Part shown: positions 43,403 to 50,828 of the stretch, piece by piece
Numbering within the stretch: the first letter of the stretch is position 1
How the letters are laid out: the number at the start of each line of letters is the position of its first letter
Source: Profundibacter amoris
GTDB taxonomy: Bacteria > Pseudomonadota > Alphaproteobacteria > Rhodobacterales > Rhodobacteraceae
NCBI RefSeq assembly: GCF_003544895.1
Contig: NZ_CP032125.1
Coordinates: forward strand, 3,486,001 to 3,550,000
DNA: 64,000 nucleotides
Direction of reading: 5' to 3'
Made by a program: the position numbers and the translations under genes
Notes under the pieces: generated by a model
What the model saw: only the letters and a program-made list of their open reading frames with translations
Databases searched by the model: none
Told to the model about the DNA's origin: nothing

Positions 43403-45078
43403 CAAACCGTTTCCCCTTTGTCTTCCATCCAGCCGCGCAGAACCTCGACTGTTTCGTCCTGACGTTCCTCGATCAGTTCTTTCAGACGGGTGACGGGATC
43501 ATTTGATGATCCGCCCATGTTGCCGGCCGTGGCAAAACCACCCAGCTGGGCTGTGCCCATATCAGGCATGTCAAAATCGGTTATCGTAGCCATTGCCGGC
43601 GGGTTGAAACTGCCATCGTCGATTTCGCCCGTCAGGGCAGGCAAGGTGGCCGGGTTCGAATTGCCGAAATCGTCCGGGAATGGAGCAGGCGGGGTTGAGC
43701 CCGCCGGAGCTGGCAGTTCAGCCATGCTGGATGCGGGCTTGCTGTTCAGGATCGGGCGCACCACAAACAGGCCAAGGACAAGGGCGACAACCCCCAGAAC
43801 AACCAGTTGAATAATTGTCATGATATTCAATTTCATGGACTGAAGGAATGAGGGTGCAGCCACGCTGCCCTGCTCGGCAATCGGTTCGAATTGCATGGTT
43901 TTCAGGGTAATCACATCGCCGCGGGTTTCATCAAATCCGACAGCAGCGGCCACCAGATCGTGCAGCCCTGCCATCTCTTCTTCGCTGCGAGGCACAAAAA
44001 CCTCGGTGCCGGTATCATCGACTTGCAGGGTGCCATCAATCAGAACAGCTACCGTCAGACGTTTGATTGCCCCCGGGGATTTCACAATCTCCCGTTGGGT
44101 TTCCGAGACTTCGTAATTCACCCTCTCGTGGGTTTCGCTGTTCTGGCTGGAGGAGTTGGCATTGCGACTGCCATCCCCTTCCGGCAAATTGCTGGCCACT
44201 GTAACCGCCCCGCCGCGCGCATCTTCCGAGGCAGTTGTGCGTTCTTCGGTGTCGGTGCTGATCACCACGCGCGAATCAGGATCAAACGTGCGTTCTGTGA
44301 TCGATTCCCGATCAGTTACGGTTTCAACGCTGACTTCGACCACTGCATTACCGTAACCAACGCGCGCCTCAAGCAGGCGTTCAACGTTTTTCTTCAGTTC
44401 GGCGGCGCGGTTTTCGCTGCTGCTTTGGCCCGTCGCCGCATCATCCGCCCCCATGATCAGCCCGCCCTGGGAATCAATGATGGCCACATCTTCGGGCTTT
44501 AACCCCGCCACTGCCGAGGCAACAAGGAATTTAAGTGCTTTTGCATGTGAAGCCGAAAGCGACCCCGACGTGGTGGTCACCGTGACCGACGCTGTTTCCT
44601 TTACCTGCCGCCGAAAGGGTTGCAGGGACGGGCTGGCGATATGCACGCGCGCGCTGCGGATCATCGGGCTGGATATAATCGTGCGGGCCAGCTCGCCCTC
44701 TTTGGCGCGCCAATAGGCGGCGTCGAACATTTGCGATGTGGTGCCGAATCCCGACAGCGAATCAAGCAGTTCATAGCCAGCGGAATTATTTGCTGGCAAC
44801 CCTTCGCTGGCCAGCGTCATGCGCAATTCGTCTCGACGCGCGCTATCGACAAAGATCGTTCCGCCGCGCACCTCGTAAGAGACGCCCTGTTGTTCCAGTT
44901 TCGCCACCACCTCGCCCGCGGCGCTGCTTTCCAGGCCTGCATATAAGAGTGACATGCCGGGGGCCGCTGCCATGCGCGACAGTCCTATGACTGCCGCAAA
45001 CATTGCAAGGGTGGCAAGCACCACGATCACCCGGCGGCGTGGTTCCAGTGCAGACCAGACAGACAGTAGCTGTTGCAA
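43402..45078 (-). CDS. fliF: FliF MS-ring protein
   Basis: 558 residues, MS ring in the inner membrane. N-terminal transmembrane segment (RRRVIVVLATLAMFAAVIGL), SPII-type periplasmic domains (SLLYAGLESSAAGEVVAKLE; ARVHIASPSLQPFRRQVKET), a second transmembrane helix near residue 440 (NIMTIIQLVVLGVVALVLGL), and a C-terminal FliG-binding tail (DPVTRLKELIEERQDETVEV). Leads the fliF-fliH-fliN-fliP operon. Divergent from fliL. Confidence 0.96.
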   Translation of the reverse strand: MQQLLSVWSALEPRRRVIVVLATLAMFAAVIGLSRMAAAPGMSLLYAGLESSAAGEVVAKLEQQGVSYEVRGGTIFVDSARRDELRMTLASEGLPANNSAGYELLDSLSGFGTTSQMFDAAYWRAKEGELARTIISSPMIRSARVHIASPSLQPFRRQVKETASVTVTTTSGSLSASHAKALKFLVASAVAGLKPEDVAIIDSQGGLIMGADDAATGQSSSENRAAELKKNVERLLEARVGYGNAVVEVSVETVTDRESITERTFDPDSRVVISTDTEERTTASEDARGGAVTVASNLPEGDGSRNANSSSQNSETHERVNYEVSETQREIVKSPGAIKRLTVAVLIDGTLQVDDTGTEVFVPRSEEEMAGLHDLVAAAVGFDETRGDVITLKTMQFEPIAEQGSVAAPSFLQSMKLNIMTIIQLVVLGVVALVLGLFVVRPILNSKPASSMAELPAPAGSTPPAPFPDDFGNSNPATLPALTGEIDDGSFNPPAMATITDFDMPDMGTAQLGGFATAGNMGGSSNDPVTRLKELIEERQDETVEVLRGWMEDKGETV

Positions 45079-45143
45079 GACGATTCTCCGAATATTCGTT
45101 GGGCGTTTTGCCCATGCGTCGCCTTATGTTTCGTCGAACAGGC

Positions 45144-45158
45144 TTAATAATCGGTTAG
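45144..45158 (+). promoter_or_regulatory. CtrA-like site between fliF and fliL
   Basis: TTAA-TAATCGG-TTAGC: one mismatch to TTAA-N7-TTAAC. In the 104-base divergent gap, 39 bases from the fliL start at 45183; could serve both operons. Confidence 0.45.
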
Positions 45159-45182
45159 CTCCTGACGTTTATTAGGGAGGGG

Positions 45183-45689
45183 ATGAAAAAAACCGGTGAG
45201 AACATGGCAGACGAAGAAGAAGTCGAAGAAGAAGGTTCGAAGAAAAAGTCGAAAATGCCTTTGATTATTGGGCTTGTGCTGGCTTTGGCCGGTGGGGGTG
45301 GCGGGTTTTATGCGGTGCAGTCGGGCATGCTTTTTGGCAGTCACGAGGAGGCCGCAGCCGATTCGCATGTAGAGGCAGAACCAATGCCGAATGTGGTTTT
45401 TGTGCCGGTGGACCCGTTGATTATCAATCTGGGCGGGCGGTCCAGAAACCAGTTTTTGCGGTTCCGCTCGTCGCTGGAAGTGGACGGCGCATACGAGGCC
45501 GAGGTAACAGCGTTATTGCCGCGGGTTCTGGACATTCTGAACGGTTATTTGCGGGCTGTGGATGTGAAAGATCTGGAAGATCCCAGTGCCCTGATCCGCC
45601 TGCGTGCCCAGATGCTGCGGCGGATTCAGACGGTCACCGGCGAGGGGCAGGTGAAGGATCTGCTGATCATGGAATTTGTGCTGAACTAG
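45183..45689 (+). CDS. fliL: FliL flagellar stator-associated protein
   Basis: 168 residues. Charged N-terminus (ADEEEVEEEGSKKKSK), one transmembrane helix (PLIIGLVLALAGGGGGFYAV), then a periplasmic SPFH-like FliL domain with VFVPVDPLIINLGGRSRNQF and DLLIMEFVLN. FliL surrounds the MotAB stator. ATG 45183 is only 2 bases after GGGAGG, so ATG 45204 (MADEEEV), with GGTGAG upstream, may be the true start. A second FliL-like gene lies at 55.2 kb. Confidence 0.92.
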   Translation: MKKTGENMADEEEVEEEGSKKKSKMPLIIGLVLALAGGGGGFYAVQSGMLFGSHEEAAADSHVEAEPMPNVVFVPVDPLIINLGGRSRNQFLRFRSSLEVDGAYEAEVTALLPRVLDILNGYLRAVDVKDLEDPSALIRLRAQMLRRIQTVTGEGQVKDLLIMEFVLN

Positions 45690-45698
45690 GAGGGTGCG

Positions 45699-46079
45699 AT
45701 GACACTTATTGCCGATATATTACTGGTCGCGGGCGCCCTTGGGGCGGCGTTCTATTGTATGATTTTGTCGCGGCGTTTGAACAGGTTCAACGATCTGGAA
45801 AACGGTGTCGGCGGTGCAGTGGCCGTGTTGGCTGTTCAGGTTGATGACATGACCAAAACACTGGAACAGGCACGAATTGCGGCAGGGGAATCGACAGAAT
45901 CCCTCAAGTCATTGACCAGCAAGGCCGAGGATGTGGCCAAGCGGCTGGAGCTGTTGATGGCCTCGATGCATGATTTACCGGAACCTTCAGCGCCGCCAGC
46001 GCCTGAACCTGCCGAGGACAGCATGCAAGAGGCAGTTTTTCTGCGGCATCAGGATAGGGTTGTGGAGGCAGCAGAATGA
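45699..46079 (+). CDS. Bitopic flagellar-cluster protein (PflI/DUF6468-like)
   Basis: 126 residues: N-terminal transmembrane helix (MTLIADILLVAGALGAAFYC), a helical soluble part (LARQ-type coil, EQARIAAGESTESLKSL), and a Pro-rich segment near the end (LPEPSAPPAPEPAED). This layout is that of the DUF6468 family, which includes Caulobacter PflI, involved in flagellar placement. It is 9 bases after fliL and overlaps the next gene (ATGA). Assignment from layout and position; moderate confidence. Confidence 0.6.
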   Translation: MTLIADILLVAGALGAAFYCMILSRRLNRFNDLENGVGGAVAVLAVQVDDMTKTLEQARIAAGESTESLKSLTSKAEDVAKRLELLMASMHDLPEPSAPPAPEPAEDSMQEAVFLRHQDRVVEAAE

Positions 46080-46696
46080 CAAGAAAACAAGTCAAGAACA
46101 AGCGATCACGCAAGGCGGGTCGCGGGGTTTTATTCCTGATCACGGGGTTCTTTCTGGCTTCGGGCCTGTTGCGGTTAGGGTCTGGAACCGGCAGCGCAAT
46201 AGCGCGGGAAGTGCAGGCGATAAGCCATTCCGGATCCCAACAGGAAGAAGCAGAGACCGTCGCGCCCGCTGCTTGCGAAACCGGCGAAGGTATTGGCGAA
46301 TTGCTGGCTGCGTTGAAAAACCGTGAGGCACGGGTTGCTGCGCAAGAGGCAGCATTGGTTGACCGGATGCAGGTTTTGGCGGCGGCTGAAGAAGGGGCCA
46401 AAAGGAACCTTGATGCATTGAGTGCAGCCGAGCAGAAATTAAGGGCAACAATGGCGCTGGCCGACAGTGCGGCCGAGGATGATCTATCGCGCCTGACCAG
46501 TGTATACGAGAATATGAAAGCCAAGGACGCCGCCAAATTATTCGAGGAAATGGATCCGCAGTTTTCCGCCGGATTTCTGGGCCGGATGCGCCCCGATGCA
46601 GCGGCAGCTATTTTTGCGGGTATGACCCCGGCCAAGGCCTATTCCATCAGTGTGATACTGGCAGGCAGAAATGCAGAAGTTCCGACAGAAAAGTGA
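46076..46696 (+). CDS. MotE-like protein with a MgtE-N-type C-terminal domain
   Basis: 206 residues. Basic N-terminus, one transmembrane helix (GVLFLITGFFLASGLLRLG), an Ala/Glu-rich coiled coil (residues about 75-140, REARVAAQEAALVDRM), and a C-terminal MgtE_N-like domain (YENMKAKDAAKLFEEMDPQF, RPDAAAAIFAGMTPAKAYSI). This is the architecture of MotE, a periplasmic chaperone of MotC or stator assembly. It lies between PflI-like and motA. ATGA overlap with the upstream gene. Confidence 0.75.
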   Translation: MTRKQVKNKRSRKAGRGVLFLITGFFLASGLLRLGSGTGSAIAREVQAISHSGSQQEEAETVAPAACETGEGIGELLAALKNREARVAAQEAALVDRMQVLAAAEEGAKRNLDALSAAEQKLRATMALADSAAEDDLSRLTSVYENMKAKDAAKLFEEMDPQFSAGFLGRMRPDAAAAIFAGMTPAKAYSISVILAGRNAEVPTEK

Positions 46697-46760
46697 GAGA
46701 TTCTTAATCCTAATCCGTCAAGTTCGAAATTGGCAGTACGGATAATTGGGAGATTGCTAG

Positions 46761-47630
46761 ATGATCGGCATAATCGGGATAGTTGTAATTCTCGTCATGG
46801 TTTTTGGCGCATATCTTGCTGCAGGCGGCAAGATGGGCATCATTCTTCATGCCGCTCCGTTCGAGTTAACTATGATCTTGGGTGCCGGTATTGGCGCATT
46901 GATCATCTCCAGTGATATAGCGGCGATTAAACACACATTCAAAGGTTTGGGCAAGGTATTCAAAGGCCCGGTTTGGCAGCATAGTGACTATCGTGATTTG
47001 TTGTGTCTTTTGTTTGAGTTGATCCGTTTCGCCAGGCAAAACCCGGTCGGGCTTGAGGAACATATCGAAGCACCTGATGAATCGACAATATTCACGCGAT
47101 ATCCCAAAATCCTGACAGACAAAGAGGCGATCGCGCTAATCTGCGATACGCTTCGTTCGGCCTCTATGAATTATGATGATCCGCATCAGGTGGAAGAAGT
47201 ACTTGAAAAACGTATCGATGAGAATTTCCATCATTCAATGCATCCTAGTCATTCCTTGCAAGGGTTGGCTGACGGGCTTCCGGCGCTCGGTATTGTGGCG
47301 GCTGTTTTGGGGATTATTAAAACCATGGGTTCTTTGGATCAGCCACCGGAAATTCTGGGTGAACTTATCGGTGGTGCATTGGTAGGAACATTTCTGGGGG
47401 TGTTCATGGCCTATGGTCTGGTAGGGCCCTTCGCCACAAAAATCAAATCTGTGGTTGAGGAAGATGCCCATTTCTACAAGCTTATTCGCGAGGTTTTGGT
47501 TGCCAACCTGCATAACCACGCAACCAATATTTGTATTGAAGTCGGGCGTCAGAATACCCCAACCCATAGTCGACCCAGCTTCGGTGAACTGGAAGAGGCA
47601 TTGAAAGAAGTGAAACAGGGGGCGGCATGA
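46761..47630 (+). CDS. motA: MotA flagellar stator protein
   Basis: 289-residue stator ion-channel subunit with four transmembrane segments: GIIGIVVILVMVFGAYLAAG, LTMILGAGIGALIISSD, then GLPALGIVAAVLGIIKTMGS and IGGALVGTFLGVFMAYGLVG near residues 170-240. The cytoplasmic loop contains RYPKILTDKEAIALICDTLR. Its partner motB is 12 kb away. The stop overlaps the next gene (ATGA). Start at ATG 46761. Confidence 0.96.
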   Translation: MIGIIGIVVILVMVFGAYLAAGGKMGIILHAAPFELTMILGAGIGALIISSDIAAIKHTFKGLGKVFKGPVWQHSDYRDLLCLLFELIRFARQNPVGLEEHIEAPDESTIFTRYPKILTDKEAIALICDTLRSASMNYDDPHQVEEVLEKRIDENFHHSMHPSHSLQGLADGLPALGIVAAVLGIIKTMGSLDQPPEILGELIGGALVGTFLGVFMAYGLVGPFATKIKSVVEEDAHFYKLIREVLVANLHNHATNICIEVGRQNTPTHSRPSFGELEEALKEVKQGAA

Positions 47631-49981
47631 TAAGGTTGATCCTGATCCTGCTTCTGCTCTGCCTTCCAATCGGAGCTACTGCGCAAAAAATCGTTGTACG
47701 ATCGGGAGAGCACGGGGATTTTTCTCGTCTGGCTTTTTCGTTTTTGACTCCGGTTGAATGGAAGATGGGGCGTGTTTCTGGCGGGTATGAAATTCGCTTG
47801 AAGGGCAATGGAAATGTCATTGATACCTCCAGTATTTTCCGGCGAATTCCCCGTGACAGAATTAAGGATATTTCCGTATCCGAGGATAAATCCATCATTA
47901 CTTTGACAGTAGATTGCGCCTGCCATGCGGATGCATTTGAATTCAGGCCGGGGTTGCTGGTTGTGGATATTAAAGATGGATTACCCGCCCAGAACAGCCC
48001 TTTTGAAACAGCATTTTCCGCAGATGAAACCGGTGCGGCCATTACAGAAGAAATGGTGGTGACGATTGCGGATGAAGCGGTAAAAGATGCGGATGAAACC
48101 GGTAAAGAAAGTGAATTAATAACCGAGGATGTTTCTACAATAGATCAAGAAGCTGAACCCGTGTCATTGCCTGTGCCAGCTTACTCTTCATCGTTCACAA
48201 GTGGGCTTGCTTTGAGACCGGAAGTTGGGTCCGAAAATTCTGAACGAATTACAATGATGCAATCGGAAATGCTACGCCAGATTGGTCGCGCTGCAGCGCA
48301 GGGGTTGCTAGAGGCAAATCTACCGGAGCCAATTCATGAACCAAAGCCGACAGATACACATGAATCGATGGTTGACCCCTCTGAAACACAACAGGAAGCT
48401 CCAAAGGAGCCAACGGCTCAGGCACATATCAACATTCATATTGAGAATAGTGTTGATCGTGAAATTGCAAGATTGCTTCCCAGGGAAACTGATCCCGGGG
48501 ATGGTGAGTCCTGTTTGGGAAGTGATATGGTTAATGTGGTGGAATGGGGCGGCGAAGATGCAGTTTGGGAACAGATTTCCCAACAGCGGCGTAAATTGTC
48601 TGGTGAATTTGACAAAGTAAATCCTGTGGCGGCCGAAGCTCTTGCAAAAGCATATATTTATGCGGGGTTTGGTGCCGAAGCATTGCAAATAATTGACAGT
48701 TTTGATGTTGACCCCGAAACAGCGCTAATCCTGAAAGATATAGCGCGGATCGTCGATGGTTTGCCGCCGCAGCCAAACGGGGCGCTTCAGGGGCAGGCCG
48801 CGTGTGATTCAGAAGTTGCGCTTTGGGCCGTGTTGGCTTTGGCGGAATTGTCTAAAGGAACAGATGTAAACCGACCAAGGGTCATTGCAACCTTTTCGGA
48901 ATTACCATTGCATTTGCGGCGGTTTCTGGGACCAAAACTGGCCGAGATGTTTTTGGAAATCGGGGATATTGAAACCGCAACGGCAATCAGAAATGCGATT
49001 GCACGGGCCCCGGGCGATGCCGGCGACGAGTTTCGTCTGATGGAAGCACATTTTGAGCAAGAACGCGGACATTATGATACAGCGGAACAAACACTTGAAG
49101 AGATTGCAACGGATAACAACGCAGTTGCACTTAAGGCTTTGATCAAACTCTTAGAGGCAAAAGCAGAGCGAAAATCGCAAGTATCGGATGGGATACTGAC
49201 AACAGCCGAATCGTATCTGTTCGAGCAAAGAACAACTGCGGATGGGGCAAAGCTGCTACGATCCCTAACCTTGATTTATGCGCAATCCGGCAATCTGGAT
49301 GTTGCGTTAAGTAACTTACGTGCAGCCAATACAAATGCCTTTATCAATGAAAAGGTGCAGCTTTGGGAAGAAGTCCTGACAACTGCAACAAATTCAGCGT
49401 CCGACGAAGCATTTCTAAAGTTTATCTACGCCGCCCACAAGGATGTTTCAAAACTGGACATTCCCCAAGCAACCCGACAGGCCATCGCAAAGAGACTGCT
49501 GGATCTTGGGTTTTCCACACGGGCACTAGATTTTTTGAATGCCCCCGTACCCCCCTCTGATACAGACAGATTGATCATGGCCAGAGCAGCCCTTCTGGAT
49601 GGCAGGGCTGACCAGGTTGAAAGCTTGCTTGAGAATGTTGCAGGGGACGAGGCGGTAAATTTGCGGGCGCAGGCATTCGAGAATTTGGGGGACTATGAAA
49701 ATGCTGCTGCGGCGTATGCGGAAATTTCGGATTACGATAGCCAAAAATCAGCGATCTGGCAGGCGGGTGATTGGCAAAGTCTACAACAAATCGGCACGGA
49801 ACCGGAAAAATCACTTGCCAGATCAATGGCTTTGGGTGCGAAAATTGTTGATGCAGATCCGGCAATGTCAGAACAAGTACTGTCAATAGATGCATCTTTG
49901 ATTGAGGAAAGCGGAAATTTTCGCCAGTCAATCGAGGCTTTGATAAAGGATTATCCCGCCCCTTTGTCAGTGGATGAATAA
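47627..49981 (+). CDS. Large periplasmic TPR-like protein coupled to motA
   Basis: 784 residues. Signal peptide MIRLILILLLLCLPIGATAQ. The N-terminal region, about residues 20-120, looks like a beta-rich AMIN-type domain (VRSGEHGDFSRLAFSF). An acidic low-complexity linker follows. The C-terminal half (from about 310) is a helical TPR-type solenoid (KAYIYAGFGAEALQIIDSF, ALDFLNAPVPPSDTDRLIMA, RAQAFENLGDYENAAAAYAE). It overlaps motA (ATGA). The role is probably in stator or motor assembly, as for MotC in rhizobia. Composition is AT-richer than its neighbours. Function not established. Confidence 0.7.
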   Translation: MIRLILILLLLCLPIGATAQKIVVRSGEHGDFSRLAFSFLTPVEWKMGRVSGGYEIRLKGNGNVIDTSSIFRRIPRDRIKDISVSEDKSIITLTVDCACHADAFEFRPGLLVVDIKDGLPAQNSPFETAFSADETGAAITEEMVVTIADEAVKDADETGKESELITEDVSTIDQEAEPVSLPVPAYSSSFTSGLALRPEVGSENSERITMMQSEMLRQIGRAAAQGLLEANLPEPIHEPKPTDTHESMVDPSETQQEAPKEPTAQAHINIHIENSVDREIARLLPRETDPGDGESCLGSDMVNVVEWGGEDAVWEQISQQRRKLSGEFDKVNPVAAEALAKAYIYAGFGAEALQIIDSFDVDPETALILKDIARIVDGLPPQPNGALQGQAACDSEVALWAVLALAELSKGTDVNRPRVIATFSELPLHLRRFLGPKLAEMFLEIGDIETATAIRNAIARAPGDAGDEFRLMEAHFEQERGHYDTAEQTLEEIATDNNAVALKALIKLLEAKAERKSQVSDGILTTAESYLFEQRTTADGAKLLRSLTLIYAQSGNLDVALSNLRAANTNAFINEKVQLWEEVLTTATNSASDEAFLKFIYAAHKDVSKLDIPQATRQAIAKRLLDLGFSTRALDFLNAPVPPSDTDRLIMARAALLDGRADQVESLLENVAGDEAVNLRAQAFENLGDYENAAAAYAEISDYDSQKSAIWQAGDWQSLQQIGTEPEKSLARSMALGAKIVDADPAMSEQVLSIDASLIEESGNFRQSIEALIKDYPAPLSVDE

Positions 49982-50087
49982 TTCCACTTTTACTTACCTT
50001 TTCTAAAGGCTTGTTGCGTAGCCTGCAGTGGAAAGAACAGCAAGAATTGTGAAAATGGCTAGAACTGCCTTCAAAGGAAAAACCGGT

Positions 50088-50828
50088 ATGCGGATTAGAA
50101 CCTATTTGGTCATCCGATTTGTCGTATTGACTGTTGCCGGGCTGATTGTATCGGTTTATCCGCTGCGTGCCGCGCAGGATCTGTCGCAGATTTGCGATCA
50201 AGCCGCTGCTTATGCGGCAAGGGAAACGGGTGTTCCGCTTTCTGTATTACAGGCTATTTCCCTAAACGAAACCGGACGAAAGCGCGGTGGCACAATGCGC
50301 CCCTGGCCCTGGACGGTTAATATGGAAGGCAAAGGCGTCTGGTTCGATACCGAAGATGAGGCGCGGGCGTTTGTTTACCAGAATTACAAGCGAGGTGCGC
50401 GCAGCTTTGATGTTGGCTGCTTCCAGATAAATTATAAATGGCATGGACAGGCCTTTGCCTCGATCGAAGAGATGTTCGAGCCGCGCCCCAATGCCTTGTA
50501 TGCCGCAAAATTCCTGCTGGAATTATACCGGGAAAAAGGCAATTGGAGCGGTGCTGCCGGCGCCTATCATTCCCGTACACCGAAATACGCCGAAAAATAC
50601 GAGGCGCGGTTCAACCGGTTCCGCAACGGGTTAATGGGGAATGATACCCCGCAAGCAGATGTACAACTGGTCTATGCTGAACCGCAGCCTGCGCCGGCTA
50701 TTGTCAGGATCAATAAATATCCGTTGTTACAGGCAGGCAGCACGACGCGCACGCTTGGCTCACTTGTTCCTTTGGGAAATGCGCAATCGGTCACACGTTT
50801 AATAACTGTGGCACAAACTGATGGATAA
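50088..50828 (+). CDS. Periplasmic lytic transglycosylase coupled to flhA
   Basis: 246 residues. Signal peptide RTYLVIRFVVLTVAGLIVSV ending at RAAQD. Then a transglycosylase SLT-like domain: LSVLQAISLNETGRKRGG with the catalytic Glu, DVGCFQINYKWH, and NALYAAKFLLELYREKGNW, AAGAYHSRTPKYAEKY. It should cut peptidoglycan to let the rod pass; FlgJ, the usual muramidase, is not in the window. Start at 50088 with AAAGGA 9 bases upstream; longer starts from 50028 lack a signal-like beginning. It overlaps flhA by 8 bases. Confidence 0.85.
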   Translation: MRIRTYLVIRFVVLTVAGLIVSVYPLRAAQDLSQICDQAAAYAARETGVPLSVLQAISLNETGRKRGGTMRPWPWTVNMEGKGVWFDTEDEARAFVYQNYKRGARSFDVGCFQINYKWHGQAFASIEEMFEPRPNALYAAKFLLELYREKGNWSGAAGAYHSRTPKYAEKYEARFNRFRNGLMGNDTPQADVQLVYAEPQPAPAIVRINKYPLLQAGSTTRTLGSLVPLGNAQSVTRLITVAQTDG

